Below are positions 16,895 through 26,219 of a stretch of 64,000 bases of DNA, one piece after another (position 1 is the stretch's first letter; each line of letters opens with the position of its first letter). This DNA is from Acetobacteraceae bacterium. GTDB lineage: Bacteria > Pseudomonadota > Alphaproteobacteria > Acetobacterales > Acetobacteraceae. The position numbers were made by a program, and so were the translations under genes. Location: assembly GCA_030041375.1 (NCBI GenBank), contig JASHOA010000046.1:1-64000 (forward strand). The letters run 5' to 3'. The notes beneath the pieces are model-generated. The model searched no databases. It worked only from the letters and a program-made list of their open reading frames with translations, and had not been told where the DNA came from.

Positions 16895-17748
16895 AGATCG
16901 GCCTCCGTAATCCCTCCTGTGATCAGCCCGACAAGCTGCATCCCGGACACCTTGCCATTCCGGAGGCTGAGATCGGCGACTTTTCGGCCAAGGCGCATCA
17001 CGACCACTCGGTGGGCAACACGGAGCACGTGTTCCATGTTGTGACTTACGAGAAGCGTCGCGACGCCATGCTCGCTCAGACGCTCGACCAGCGAGAGCAC
17101 TGCTTCGGTCTGGCGGACGCCAAGTGCGGCAACAGGCTCATCCATGACCACGACCTTGCGCTGCCAGAGTACAGCGCGGGCAATGGCCACGATCTGGCGC
17201 TGCCCGCCAGAAAGCGCTCCTGCTTTCGCCGTGATCGGTGGGAGATCCAGGCCCAGCCGGTCGAATGCCGCTTCCACCTCGCGACGCATCCGGCGCTTGT
17301 CGAGGAAGCGCAACGTACGGCCGACCGCACCTCCACGATAGAGCTCGCGGCCGAGATAAACGTTCTCCGCGATGCTCAAGGTCTGGACGAGGGCCAAGTT
17401 CTGGAACACCGTCTCGACGCCGGCTTCGCGTGCGGCTTTCGGTCCATGCCCAGCGAACGGCTCACCCTCGATCAGCACCTCACCGGTGTCCGGTCTGGTC
17501 AGCCCCGAAATGATCGACACAAGCGTGCTCTTGCCGGCGCCGTTGTCGCCGACAAGCGCGAGTACCTCTCCCCGCCGCAGATCGAGCGAGACGCCGCGCA
17601 GCGCGATGACGGGTCCGTAGCGCTTACTCACATCGCGGACGGCAAGTGCCTGCCCGTTGCCCCCCGACGCTGGCTCTGCAGTGTTGTTGCCGGTGGCTGG
17701 CAATGCTTCAGTGCCGGGAGCGTAGCGCATCACTGCGGCGGTGTTCAC
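16891..17748 (-). CDS. Sugar-type ABC transporter ATP-binding protein, single domain
   Basis: A 285-residue ATPase from GTG 17748, with Walker A GDNGAGKST, Q-loop in TVFQNLALVQ, signature LSGGQRQ, Walker B VVMDEPVAAL and switch His in SHNMEHV. Like the first cluster it has only one ATPase domain (FrcA type). The start lies 41 bp inside the upstream permease gene; an in-frame ATG at 17730 would shorten the overlap. Confidence 0.85.
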   Translation of the reverse strand: MNTAAVMRYAPGTEALPATGNNTAEPASGGNGQALAVRDVSKRYGPVIALRGVSLDLRRGEVLALVGDNGAGKSTLVSIISGLTRPDTGEVLIEGEPFAGHGPKAAREAGVETVFQNLALVQTLSIAENVYLGRELYRGGAVGRTLRFLDKRRMRREVEAAFDRLGLDLPPITAKAGALSGGQRQIVAIARAVLWQRKVVVMDEPVAALGVRQTEAVLSLVERLSEHGVATLLVSHNMEHVLRVAHRVVVMRLGRKVADLSLRNGKVSGMQLVGLITGGITEADL

Positions 17749-18847
17749 GCCTTTGGACCCCGACCGTTTCGCTCTGCTCAGACTCGCCCGCGCCCTCGGT
17801 TCTCGAGGGCACTGCCTCTATTGTTCCCATCGGCAGTCGCTCGATCCGCTGATAGAGCACGTCGAGGCCGGCGGCGATTACGAGCGCAGCACCGACGGCA
17901 AGGTTGGCCACATACGGCCCGATGTTGATGAGTATCAGCCCATCATCGAGAACGCCGATGAACAAGATCCCAGCGAGTGTGCCCCACAGCGAGCCGCGGC
18001 CGCCATTGAATGCCACGCCACCGAGAAGGATAGCTGTGAGGACCTGGAGTTCGAGCCCGACGCCGATCTGGACGGAAGCACCGTCTAACTGCGAGGTGAC
18101 GATGAGCCCGCCCGCAGCGGCGGCGAGCCCAGAAAGAACGTAGATGACGCACGGAAGCCGCCGAGTTGCGACGCCAACCGCCTCAGCCGCTTCGGGATTC
18201 GCGCCGATCCCGATCAGGTGCCGGCCGATCGGCGTCTCATACCAGCAGTAAACGCCGACCGCGAAGATGGTGACGAAGATCACCACGGGCACTGGGATGC
18301 CGAAGACCTCACCGTTGCCAAGAACGGCGAAGGCCGGCCCAAACCCGGTGCGGGTCGCATCGGCCGTGATCGTCTGTGCCACGCCCGATGCGCCCGCATA
18401 GCCACCCAGGGTGACGATGACTGGCGAGAAGCGGAAGTAGCCGACGAGGACGCCGTTCATCAGTCCCCAGAGACCACCAACGAGAAGTGCGCCGGCGATC
18501 GAGAGGCCAAGCGGCAGTCCTGTAATCTTGTTGAATTCGCCGAAGCAGGCTGCGGCGAGGCCGGCGACCGAGCCGACCGAAAGGTCGAGCTTGCCCGCGA
18601 CCAAGAGCATAGCACCCGGAACCGCGACCGTTCCGACCACGGAAACCTGGAGCAGGATGACGAGCAGGTTGGAGCGGGTGAGGAAGCTCGCGTTGGCGAA
18701 GGTGAAGTAGGCGCCAAGCGCGATCAAGGCGACGAAGAGTCCACCGCCTTGTGCCGCCCCGAGTCGCCGGAGCGCCTGGTAGTTAACGGTGTTGATGCCC
18801 AGATTCGCTCTCGGCCTGGCCCGCATGCCGTGGGACGGACCCGCCAT
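17708..18847 (-). CDS. Sugar-type ABC transporter permease (CUT2)
   Basis: A 379-residue permease with about nine to ten hydrophobic spans between residues 30 and 335, and the family motif GKLDLSVGSVAGLAAA. The last 45 residues are hydrophilic (RTEGAGESEQSETV onward) and overlap the ATPase start, longer than the usual tail. It forms the channel with the single-domain ATPase downstream. Confidence 0.85.
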   Translation of the reverse strand: MAGPSHGMRARPRANLGINTVNYQALRRLGAAQGGGLFVALIALGAYFTFANASFLTRSNLLVILLQVSVVGTVAVPGAMLLVAGKLDLSVGSVAGLAAACFGEFNKITGLPLGLSIAGALLVGGLWGLMNGVLVGYFRFSPVIVTLGGYAGASGVAQTITADATRTGFGPAFAVLGNGEVFGIPVPVVIFVTIFAVGVYCWYETPIGRHLIGIGANPEAAEAVGVATRRLPCVIYVLSGLAAAAGGLIVTSQLDGASVQIGVGLELQVLTAILLGGVAFNGGRGSLWGTLAGILFIGVLDDGLILINIGPYVANLAVGAALVIAAGLDVLYQRIERLPMGTIEAVPSRTEGAGESEQSETVGVQRREHRRSDALRSRH

Positions 18848-18905
18848 AGCTCACCCGTCCTCGAGCCCCACCCCGCAACGACCCGGTGTGTCGGTCGCCA
18901 GCAAC

Positions 18906-19946
18906 TCAGCCGAGCTCCTTGAGCAGCTTCTTCCCGAGCTCCTGGCTGGCGTAGTCGACCAGGACATACGGGAAGTTGATCTGCGTCGGCCCTGCCCCCT
19001 GGACGGCATTGATCGTCGCATTCACCGATGCTGCACCTATCGCCACCGCATCGAGGGCACCTGTTGCTCGTATGGGGCTTCCGGCAAGGATGGATTGAAT
19101 CACCGGCGTCGAACCATCGAACCCGCAGATGAACATCTCGTTCGTTCGCTCAGCGCTCGGGTGTGTCTGGAGGAACGCGTGCAGACACCCGTCACACCCT
19201 TCATCTGCGATGCAGATGAACATATTGATGTCGGGATGCGCTTCGAGCATGGCTTGCGCCGCCGGGAGCGTCTGGGGAGAGAGCACCCCCTCGTGCTGGG
19301 CGACAACCTTGGCGCCTGGAGCGACTTTCTGGAGCGCCGCAACGGCGCCCTCGATGCGCTGGCGCCCGGTGAGCTGAATCTGGTGGGTAAGCAGCGCGAC
19401 CTGGGCCTTGCCGCCGAGGGTCTTGTTCACCCATTGACCTGCGTAGGTCCCAACGAGGCGCGCGCCTTGAAGGTTGTCGAAGATCACCCATCCGTCGACA
19501 TTGGGCAGCGCATTGTCCGAGTAGTCGAGGAACCTGATTCCAGACTGGTGAGCCTTCTTGATCAGCGGCCCGAGGCTGTCGTTATCAAGTGGAAGCACGA
19601 TGATTCCAGCAACACCTTCCGCGATCCAGGTCTCGATTTCCGCTAGCTGGGCGTCCAGTTGCGAGTTGGAGTGGCTCACAAGCAGCTCATAGCCACGCTT
19701 GGCAGCCGCTTCTCTTGCCCCAACCATCAGCGGTTGCCAAATCGAGGCGCTCGTGTCGGGTTGGCTGAAGCCGATCTTTTTCGACTTGGCCGCTGCGGTT
19801 GGCCGGAACGGTGCGGTTGAGGCGGCACCGGCTGCCCCGGCCATCCCGAGGCCGGCGGCTGCCCCGCCGAGCGCAATTCCACCAACCAGCGCACGACGGC
19901 TCATCGGGCGTTCCGCCAAGCCACCAGCGCGCGCGCGATCGCTCAC
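18906..19946 (-). CDS. Sugar-type ABC transporter binding protein with Tat-like signal
   Basis: The binding protein of the second cluster has 346 residues from the GTG at 19946 (preceded by GGGGAAA); an ATG at 19904 is an alternative. The N-terminus MSRRALVGGIALGGAAAG resembles a twin-arginine export signal, suggesting folding before export. The mature part begins KKIGFSQPDTSASIWQPLMVGAREAA, as in ribose/xylose binders, and continues with GVAGIIVLPLD. It heads the operon that ends with the dimethylformamidase-like hydrolase. Ligand unknown. Confidence 0.85.
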   Translation of the reverse strand: MSDRARAGGLAERPMSRRALVGGIALGGAAAGLGMAGAAGAASTAPFRPTAAAKSKKIGFSQPDTSASIWQPLMVGAREAAAKRGYELLVSHSNSQLDAQLAEIETWIAEGVAGIIVLPLDNDSLGPLIKKAHQSGIRFLDYSDNALPNVDGWVIFDNLQGARLVGTYAGQWVNKTLGGKAQVALLTHQIQLTGRQRIEGAVAALQKVAPGAKVVAQHEGVLSPQTLPAAQAMLEAHPDINMFICIADEGCDGCLHAFLQTHPSAERTNEMFICGFDGSTPVIQSILAGSPIRATGALDAVAIGAASVNATINAVQGAGPTQINFPYVLVDYASQELGKKLLKELG

Positions 19947-20272
19947 TTTCCCCACTGCTCTAGCCCCTCTACTGGTGAACACAAGAACGCCGCTCGCCGC
20001 GCGGTGCCGGGCAGCCCCAGGTACGCAGCCGGATGGAGCACTGCTTCGCCGCAGAGGAGCGGCACATGGGTCTGGTGGTGTCAGCCGGCGCCGGCAACAG
20101 CGCGCATCCGGCCATCGCATACCTCCCTTGGAGCAGCGCTAGCGGCTTCGCTGACCCGCGCTCCAGAGCCGCCGGCAAAGGCTGCGACGGCGGACTTAAA
20201 TTGTCAATACCAAGGTGAGGGTTTAACCCGTCATCATACATTGTCGTCGGCAAGTCGTGAGGGGAAGCGGCG
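19947..20272. other. Divergent intergenic region, no gene seen
   Basis: This 326-bp stretch separates the second transporter operon from the threonine aldolase fragment. It must hold the promoter of the transporter operon. I found no convincing promoter elements and no coding homology on either strand. The part nearest 20,200-20,260 is noticeably more AT-rich. Confidence 0.4.
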
Positions 20273-20563
20273 GTGATCGATTTGCGTTCGGACACCGTGA
20301 CGATGCCATCCGAGGGCATGCGCATGGCGATGGTCCGGGCGTGTGTCGGGGATGATCAGTATGGCGAAGACCCGACGGTGAATGAGCTGCAGACGCGGCT
20401 CGCGACCGAGCCAGGCAAGGACAGCGTGCTGTTCGTCGCCAGCGGGACGATGGCAAACCGGATTGCCCTGAAAGTGCTGACCGCACCCGGCGATGAGGTC
20501 ATCGTTGGTCACCTGGCCCATATCGTCTGGCACGAAGCGGGAGCGGCGAGCGCCAATTCAGGT
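20273..20563 (+). pseudogene. ltaE: 5' part of a low-specificity threonine aldolase gene
   Basis: The first 97 or so codons from GTG 20273 encode the N-terminus of a PLP-dependent threonine aldolase ([20 protein letters not shown], then [29 protein letters not shown] and [11 protein letters not shown]). Intact enzymes have about 340 residues, so the PLP lysine and most of the fold are missing. Homology ends where sequence related to the IS21-type terminus at the left window edge begins. The gene was therefore truncated by an insertion or by a deletion that followed it. Confidence 0.8.
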
Positions 20564-20696
20564 ATACAGTTTGGAGTGCAATTTTGACCCCTTGAGCGGA
20601 GTGGCTTTGCGGTAGCGGTGGGGTTGGCGACGGTCGGTGCCTCTGCCTGGTCCCGGTTCCCGCCGTCCGCTCGTGCCGAGGTGACCGCAGGCATAG
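20564..20696 (-). mobile_element. Remnant of an IS21-type element end
   Basis: GTGCAATTTTGACCCCTTG followed by AGCGG at 20576-20599 is, in the opposite orientation and with one base fewer, the terminal sequence seen at 136-160. On the minus strand the adjoining codons read PTATAKPLRSRG, like ATTTAKLPRSRG at the end of the IstB frame in the left-edge element. Only about 130 bp remain, squeezed between the threonine aldolase fragment and the DadA-like gene. Confidence 0.6.
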
Positions 20697-21965
20697 TCAT
20701 GCCGCCGGTCGAGAGATGGCTCCCTGTGTCGGCAGAGAGAGGCCGGGATTGCGGCCATTGATGAGGTCGACAACAAGCTGTCCTGAACCGCAAGATAAGG
20801 TCCAGCCCAAATGGCCATGGCCGGCGTTGATCCACAGTCCGCGGATGCGCGTTTCGCCGATGAGCGGGGTGCCGGCAGCGCTGACCGGGCGCAGGCCGGC
20901 CCATATGCGCGACTTCGAGAAATCGAAGTGATGGCGCATCTCGGGAAAGGTGAAGCTGGCGCTGTCAATGATCGCCTGGGCGCGGGACAATGCCGGCGTC
21001 GCGTCATAACCCGCAATCTCTGCCGAACCGGAAACCCGCATTCGATCTCCGATCGGGACGATTCCGAAGAGCTTGCTGTCATCGATCACAGGAACGTTCG
21101 GCGCGCCATTCCACCCAGCGCGCTGGAAGGTGATCGACACGCCCTTCACGGGATATATCGGTACGCGGATACCGTTCTGGGCGAGCATCGGTGCGGTAAA
21201 GCTGCCGAGCGCCACCACGACTGTATCGGTTTGAAGCCGATCCTTGTCCGTCAAGACTGCTCGAACGCGGCTGTCAGTTGCCTCGACCCGTTGCACCGTC
21301 TCGCCAAAGCGACATTGCACTCCCCGGGCTGCGCAAGCGGCAGCCAATCCCTGCGCAAACTTGTTGGAATCACCGACCTCGTCGCGTGCGAAATACAGGG
21401 CACCAGCGAGTGTGGATTTCGTGTCCTTCAGGGCGGGCTCGATCTGGACACAGCGCTCGGCACTGATCCTCTCGAACAGCAGCCCGAATCGGGCCAGAAA
21501 CTCGCTGGAGCGCTCGGCGCTGTCGAGCGCATCGCGGGAACGATAGATCTTGAGGACACCGCGGGTCGCGCGGTCATAGGCGATCCCGGTTTCCGCGCCG
21601 ATTTTCTGCAGGCAGCGAAGTGAATGCAGGGCCAGATCAAGATTTGCCCTTGCATGTTCCCGGAACCGTTGCGCCGTGCAGTTACGCGCAAAATCGACCC
21701 CCCAGCGGAGGATGTGAGGAACGGCACTGTAGCGAAGCAGCATGGGTGCGTTTTCCTGGCCGAGCCACCTCAGAATCTTCAACGGCATCCCTGGCTGTGA
21801 CCAGGGTTCGACCTCGCTGGCGTGGATGACACCCCCATTGCCCCAGCTCGTTTCCATGGCCGCTTCCGCCTCGCGGTCAATCAGGACGACCTCGTGCCCC
21901 GATTGCCTGAGGTACCAGGCGGTGGCGGTGCCGACAACGCCCGCACCGAGAACAATGGTAGGCAT
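20697..21965 (-). CDS. D-amino acid dehydrogenase-like FAD oxidoreductase (DadA family)
   Basis: A 422-residue flavoprotein. The ATG at 21965 is preferred because GGGAG lies 8 bp upstream; an ATG 15 bp earlier also exists. The N-terminal FAD motif is VLGAGVVGTATAWYL and the acidic strand end is VVLIDRE. WGNGGVIHASEVEPWSQPGMP and LRPVSAAGTPLIGET near the end are typical of DadA. Such enzymes deaminate D-amino acids on the cytoplasmic side of the membrane and pass electrons to the respiratory chain. Its neighbours (GntR regulator, D-threonine-aldolase-like pseudogene, RidA) fit amino-acid catabolism. Confidence 0.85.
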   Translation of the reverse strand: MPTIVLGAGVVGTATAWYLRQSGHEVVLIDREAEAAMETSWGNGGVIHASEVEPWSQPGMPLKILRWLGQENAPMLLRYSAVPHILRWGVDFARNCTAQRFREHARANLDLALHSLRCLQKIGAETGIAYDRATRGVLKIYRSRDALDSAERSSEFLARFGLLFERISAERCVQIEPALKDTKSTLAGALYFARDEVGDSNKFAQGLAAACAARGVQCRFGETVQRVEATDSRVRAVLTDKDRLQTDTVVVALGSFTAPMLAQNGIRVPIYPVKGVSITFQRAGWNGAPNVPVIDDSKLFGIVPIGDRMRVSGSAEIAGYDATPALSRAQAIIDSASFTFPEMRHHFDFSKSRIWAGLRPVSAAGTPLIGETRIRGLWINAGHGHLGWTLSCGSGQLVVDLINGRNPGLSLPTQGAISRPAA

Positions 21966-21979
21966 GGCCAACTCCCGCA

Positions 21980-22945
21980 TCAATTCGCGCCGCCTGGTTT
22001 TCGCGACCGAGGTCCGGGGGCGCGCGTGCCGGTGCGGCGGCCCGGCCCTGCTTCATGCCGGCCCACGCACCCGGCCTTGCCGCCGGTGCGGCCACCCTTG
22101 CCGTGCGAAGGTGCGCCGGGCGCCTGCTGTGGCTCGCTCGATCTTGGCATTGCCGTCCACATGGCAGCCCGTTCGCGCTCGATCCGGCCGGCCACGTCGC
22201 GAGCGACCTGCCGAAGGATCTCCTCCGACAATGCTTTGGACTCCCGATAAAGCTCGCTGATCAGCCGAAGATGTCCGATCATCTCATTGAAGGCGCGCAT
22301 CGGATCGCGAGCAGCGACCGCCTCGAAAATGGCGGTGTGATCCCGGACGGATAGAGTATCGGCATCCGGCATGTGTATCGTTGTCGTTCGCTGATCGATC
22401 AGCCAGCCGACGAGAGCATCATAGATCCCGATAAAGACCGGGTTGCGCGTGATCACCGCCAACTGGGCGTGGAAGGCCACATCGGTTCGTACGAAAAGAC
22501 CGATGTTGCCGAGCGCCGCCGTATTGGCGTCGAGCGCCTCCTTCAGGCTCGTAATGTCCTCTTCGGTGGCAGCCCGCGCCGCCTGCCAGGCTACCCCGGC
22601 TTCGAGTAGCAACCGCACCTGCTCCATATGCTCCTGGCCCCTGCTGGTCGCTGTCATGCGGCGGATGAGTGTCGCGACTTGTCCGGCCAGGAACTTGCCG
22701 GAGGGGGTTGTCACGCGGGCGCGGGTACCACTGGTAATCTCGACCAACCCCTGCTGCTGCAGGGTGAACAGCGCTTCCCTTACGGAAGGCCGGCCGACTC
22801 CGAAGCGCTCTGCCAACTCCTTCTCAGAGGGCATCGGCGCGCCCTCCTTGAACTCTCCCGTGGAGATCGCGCGCTCGATGTGCTCTGCAATTTCGTCCGA
22901 ACGCTTGCGCCGGCGCAATGGCATCACGGACAGGGGTGGTTTCAT
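21980..22945 (-). CDS. GntR-family regulator, FCD (FadR-like) subgroup
   Basis: A 321-residue regulator. The winged helix (about 15-75: EHIERAISTGEFKEGAPMPSEKELAERFGVGRPSVREAL) is followed by an all-helical FCD ligand domain to about 250. A tail of some 60 residues rich in Gly, Arg and Pro is unusual. It ends 14 bp ahead of the DadA-like gene on the same strand, so it is probably autoregulated and controls dadA. An amino acid or hydroxy acid is the likely ligand. Confidence 0.85.
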   Translation of the reverse strand: MKPPLSVMPLRRRKRSDEIAEHIERAISTGEFKEGAPMPSEKELAERFGVGRPSVREALFTLQQQGLVEITSGTRARVTTPSGKFLAGQVATLIRRMTATSRGQEHMEQVRLLLEAGVAWQAARAATEEDITSLKEALDANTAALGNIGLFVRTDVAFHAQLAVITRNPVFIGIYDALVGWLIDQRTTTIHMPDADTLSVRDHTAIFEAVAARDPMRAFNEMIGHLRLISELYRESKALSEEILRQVARDVAGRIERERAAMWTAMPRSSEPQQAPGAPSHGKGGRTGGKAGCVGRHEAGPGRRTGTRAPGPRSRKPGGAN

Positions 22946-23165
22946 GGGGTTCGCTCGCGCTCTGTGGCATCGCCCACGGGTCCATCGCGCTTTAGCGAGG
23001 CCACAGAACGCAATTGGCAACGCCGTGAGCCAACTGTCAATAGCGATGCCTCCTATTTATCCTTGACCTCGTTTGCCTCATCTGGTTGTGTCCAGTTGGG
23101 CGGGGCGTTGGAGACAGAGTGACCGGGGCTGGAGATACTTCGGCGGTCCTCAGGTCCCGGGCAGC

Positions 23166-24275
23166 AGCGCTTCGGCAGGGCTCGTCATCGATGCGGCGTT
23201 CCAACCTCCGAGCCCTGGGCTTCTCATCGACACCGATCTCCTCGATGGCAACATAGCGAAGATGCCTGAAAGAGCCGGGACGTCTGCGGTGGAGCGGCGC
23301 CTGCACGCAAAGGCCAACAACATGCGTGGAAATGGCGCAGCGGCTGACGGCGGTCGGCGTGTCGGTGGCTGTTGTGCGACCACTCGCCACGGCGAAGCAA
23401 TGGCACCCGGCGGCACAGGCAGCATCCTCGTCACTGCCCCGTTAACCTCTCCATGCACTCGCGGGACTCCGAGGATCGCTGCTGCGCGGCTTCGATATCG
23501 CCGTCGTCCGCGACCATACGGCGGTTATCAATGCGGTCGCAGCGGTTGCGGAACGGGTTGGGTGGAGGCGAGACTCCTCGTCGACGTGGATATCGGCGTG
23601 CGGCGCACGGGGTGCGCAGACATCGCCGATGCTGTTGGGCTGGCAAAGCGGATTTCGGCGTTGCCCTCCGTGGCCTACGCCGATTTCCAGCTTCGCTGGG
23701 GGATTTGCGACAGGTGAGCCCGTTTCTTGAAGCGCGGCCGGCCGATCGGCGTTCGGGCCGAGCGTCCACGCCGTGACTGCCGCTCTTCGATCGGTGGGTC
23801 GGTCCGCCTCGATCGTCATCGGAGGCGTTGCCAGCCGCCGCCACCAGGGCCCCGCCAACGGTTTGTCCAGAGAAATCCGGCCCGGGATCCAGTTGTTTAC
23901 AAACTGCCACGACAGAACAAGCACCATTTCAGAGACCAACGATCCCTGCCTCCCAGCACTGTTCGTTACCGTGAGGGTGGTCTCGCAAACACGCCGGACC
24001 GCCCATCGGTGAATGGCAGGTGGGAGGCGTGCGCGACCGACATCAGTCTGCGCCTGGCAGTCCGAGGCGCGCTGCCTGGCGCCGAATTCCGCTGCATGGG
24101 CAATGAGAACGGCGCACCGGCTTTTTTGTGGAGAGGGGACCGCGCTCGGCGAGGCTATCGAGTTCCTTCCTTCGCATTGCGATCGAGCCGTCAATCCTTA
24201 CGGCGCGTTCAATGTCTTGCGCCGCGACAGTGGCGTCGATGGGCGGGCGATTCAAGGCCAGCACCGAAGAGGAGG
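23166..24275 (+). pseudogene. Frameshifted D-threonine aldolase / D-serine dehydratase-like gene
   Basis: Pieces of one alanine-racemase-fold PLP enzyme can be followed across three frames. In order they are PSPGLLIDTDLLDGNIAKM and ERRLHAKANN, CCATTRHGEAMAPGGTGSIL, LLRGFDIAVVRDHTAVINAV (shifted frame), LLVDVDIGVRRTGCADIADA, EIRPGIQLF, and finally EAIEFLPSHCDRAVNPYGAF with a HC metal motif. The order matches DSD1/D-threonine aldolases of about 370-380 residues. Several frameshifts and stops interrupt it, so it is dead. It lies between the GntR/DadA pair and RidA and was presumably part of that pathway. Confidence 0.75.
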
Positions 24276-24281
24276 CGATCA

Positions 24282-24701
24282 GTGAAGCAGTTTTTCCCGG
24301 CCGACCACGCCGTACCGATTTCCAAGGCCGTGCGGGCCGGGGACTTCGTCTTCACCTCCGCGTTCGGACCGTGGCTGTTCAACCCGCTCGACGTCAAGTA
24401 CGACGGGTTGGGCGACGTCGTCGATGACGGAACGGGCAATGGTGCAATGAGCTTGGAGGAACAGATCCATCGTACCTTTGATTTTATCAAGGAAGCGCTG
24501 GCCGCCGGCGGTTGCACCTTGGCCGATGTTATCAGTTGCGAGTGCTGGTTGAGCGACGCGCGCGACTTCGTCGCCTTCAACGCAGTTTACGAGCGCTATT
24601 TTCCTGCGAACCCGCCGGTGCGATCGATCTTTCCCATGCGCTTCAATTTCAACTGCAAAGTTGAGATAAAGGTCGTGGCCTACAAGCCGCTGACCGGTTG
24701 A
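24282..24701 (+). CDS. RidA/YjgF-family enamine/imine deaminase-like protein
   Basis: A 139-residue Rid-family protein from GTG 24282, with a strong GAGGAGG site just upstream. The DFVFTSAF strand, EEQIHRTFDFIKEALAAGGCTLADVISCECWLSD and the closing VRSIFPMRFNFNCKVEIKVVAYK are in family order; the Arg of VRS corresponds to the substrate-carboxylate Arg of RidA. Rid proteins hydrolyse reactive enamines or imines released by PLP enzymes and amino-acid oxidases. That matches the neighbouring DadA-like gene and the decayed PLP enzyme. Confidence 0.85.
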   Translation: MKQFFPADHAVPISKAVRAGDFVFTSAFGPWLFNPLDVKYDGLGDVVDDGTGNGAMSLEEQIHRTFDFIKEALAAGGCTLADVISCECWLSDARDFVAFNAVYERYFPANPPVRSIFPMRFNFNCKVEIKVVAYKPLTG

Positions 24702-24862
24702 CGCCAAGCCTGCTCCGGGACAAGCCGGGCTCTTCGGTTGAGCGCTCGCGATGACCTCCGGTACGGATAGTCTGCCGAGCTCATCTCCGGTCGTGGCGCC
24801 CGCTACCAGGGGACCTTGCCGGCAAACGGTTGTTGCATCGGTGGTGCCCCCGGCGGGCGCGG

Positions 24863-25822
24863 TTAGAAGATCGCAATCGGATTCCACGGGGAGCCCGTCG
24901 CGCCGGGCAGCCGCAGCGGCAATCCGACCACCATGAATTCCCAGCGCTGCTCGTCCTCGCACGCTCTCGCGAGGTCCTCGAGCTGCAGGCTGTCAGAAAC
25001 CAGCATCCCCATCGCGGTTAACTGCAACGCGTGGATCGGGTAGGGCATGTCCTCGACATGGCTCGGCACCGTTTCGCCGTCACCATCGGGCAGAAAGGCA
25101 GCGACTTGGCGCTCGTGCATCCACGGCATGGTGTCGACATGCAGGCCGGCCTTGCCCTCGCCCGCTGGCGGGTAATCGTTATTCCACGGTCCAAGGGTCA
25201 GCCGCCGGGCGTGATGTCCGGTTCGGAAGACCAGAATGTCGCCCTCGCCGAGACGAACCCCCTGAGTTTTCTCGATCTCCTCCAATTCGGCACGGTTGAC
25301 CGCCTCGCCCGGCTCCAGCCAGTCGATATTCCGATGACGGGCGACGTCGAGCAACACTCCGCGCCCGACAATGCCGGCGTGATAGGCGGCGATGCTGCCC
25401 CAGTCCGAGCCCCGCGAAGTGAGCAGCGAGACCGGCTTGCCGTTGTACAGCCTGCCTCTGTAGCCGACGTGATTGAGGGCATCGACATGCGTATGGGCGT
25501 CGCCGTGGCTGGCCATCGCGAGGTAGCACATCCCGAAAGAGAGGTCACTCTCGCCCACCTGCAGGTCGTGCGTCAGGGACATCAGGTGCACAGCCGGGTT
25601 CGGATTGTCGGGACCAGCCGTTTTGTTGATCGGGATTGCCATCGAAACGCAGCGGCCTTTTCGGACGAGGCTCGCCGCCTCTGCGATCTTGGCCGGAGTG
25701 ATGTAGTTGAGCGTGCCGAGCTCATCGTTTTCCCCCCACCGGCCCCAGTTCTTGACCTGCTCGAATATCGCATCAAAGGCGACGAGGGGCACGGGAGCGG
25801 GCGGAGTCAGTTTTCGGGTCAT
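24863..25822 (-). CDS. Cyclase-family metal-dependent hydrolase (kynurenine formamidase-like)
   Basis: A 319-residue protein of the cyclase/formamidase family. The ATG at 25822 is chosen because an AAGGAGG site lies just upstream. The metal-binding signature HGDAHTHVDALNHV stands near residue 110, and later HVEDMPYPIHALQLTAMG follows. Such enzymes hydrolyse formamides or cyclic amides/esters such as N-formylkynurenine or isatin. It is convergent with RidA. Its substrate cannot be assigned. Confidence 0.8.
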   Translation of the reverse strand: MTRKLTPPAPVPLVAFDAIFEQVKNWGRWGENDELGTLNYITPAKIAEAASLVRKGRCVSMAIPINKTAGPDNPNPAVHLMSLTHDLQVGESDLSFGMCYLAMASHGDAHTHVDALNHVGYRGRLYNGKPVSLLTSRGSDWGSIAAYHAGIVGRGVLLDVARHRNIDWLEPGEAVNRAELEEIEKTQGVRLGEGDILVFRTGHHARRLTLGPWNNDYPPAGEGKAGLHVDTMPWMHERQVAAFLPDGDGETVPSHVEDMPYPIHALQLTAMGMLVSDSLQLEDLARACEDEQRWEFMVVGLPLRLPGATGSPWNPIAIF

Positions 25823-25864
25823 CATGAACCTCCTTGAGGAGAGCATGCAATACCGTGGAGAGGT

Positions 25865-26219
25865 CGGTAGTGTCTCAGTTTGAAATTGCCTCGGCTTTCG
25901 GGGCGCGGAGCATTAGGGACGTCATTCAAAATCGCTGATGGCCCGTTTGATCTTCGCGATGCGTTCGCGCAGCTCCTCGCTGAGTTTCCGGGTTTCCGCC
26001 AGAAGGGGTTTCCCAGTTTCGACGCTGATTAGCGGACTCATATCCGAACCGTCAGCCTGCTGCTGAGCCTGCTCAAGCAAACCAAGCAGACGGTAGTATT
26101 CCTTCTTGATTGAGTTTGACATCCCGCGCCTCCATGCTTTCCGCTAAGCATATAGGAAGCGCTGGTACGATGCGAGCAGAGCCGCTAGCTGACCCCAATT
26201 TCAAACTGAGACGCTGCCT
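25865..26219. mobile_element. 355-bp inverted-repeat element carrying one small gene
   Basis: Near-perfect 23-bp inverted repeats (GGTAGTGTCTCAG... at 25866-25888 and its complement at 26196-26218, two mismatches) bound the segment. The direct repeat AGAGGT lies immediately outside both ends (25859-25864 and 26220-26225), consistent with a 6-bp target duplication. Inside is a 66-codon gene with its own ribosome site but no transposase. The right end abuts, and terminates, an IS6-like transposase fragment. It looks like a non-autonomous mobile element. Confidence 0.6.
25922..26122 (-). CDS. Small alpha-helical protein of unknown function inside the IR element
   Basis: This 66-residue protein starts at ATG 26122 with GGAGGCG 5 bp upstream, a good ribosome site. 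It is charged and almost entirely helix-forming: KKEYYRLLGLLEQAQQQAD at the front and LSEELRERIAKIKRAISDF at the back, so a helical hairpin or coiled coil is likely. I recognise no family. It is the only gene within the 355-bp inverted-repeat element. Confidence 0.55.
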   Translation of the reverse strand: MSNSIKKEYYRLLGLLEQAQQQADGSDMSPLISVETGKPLLAETRKLSEELRERIAKIKRAISDFE

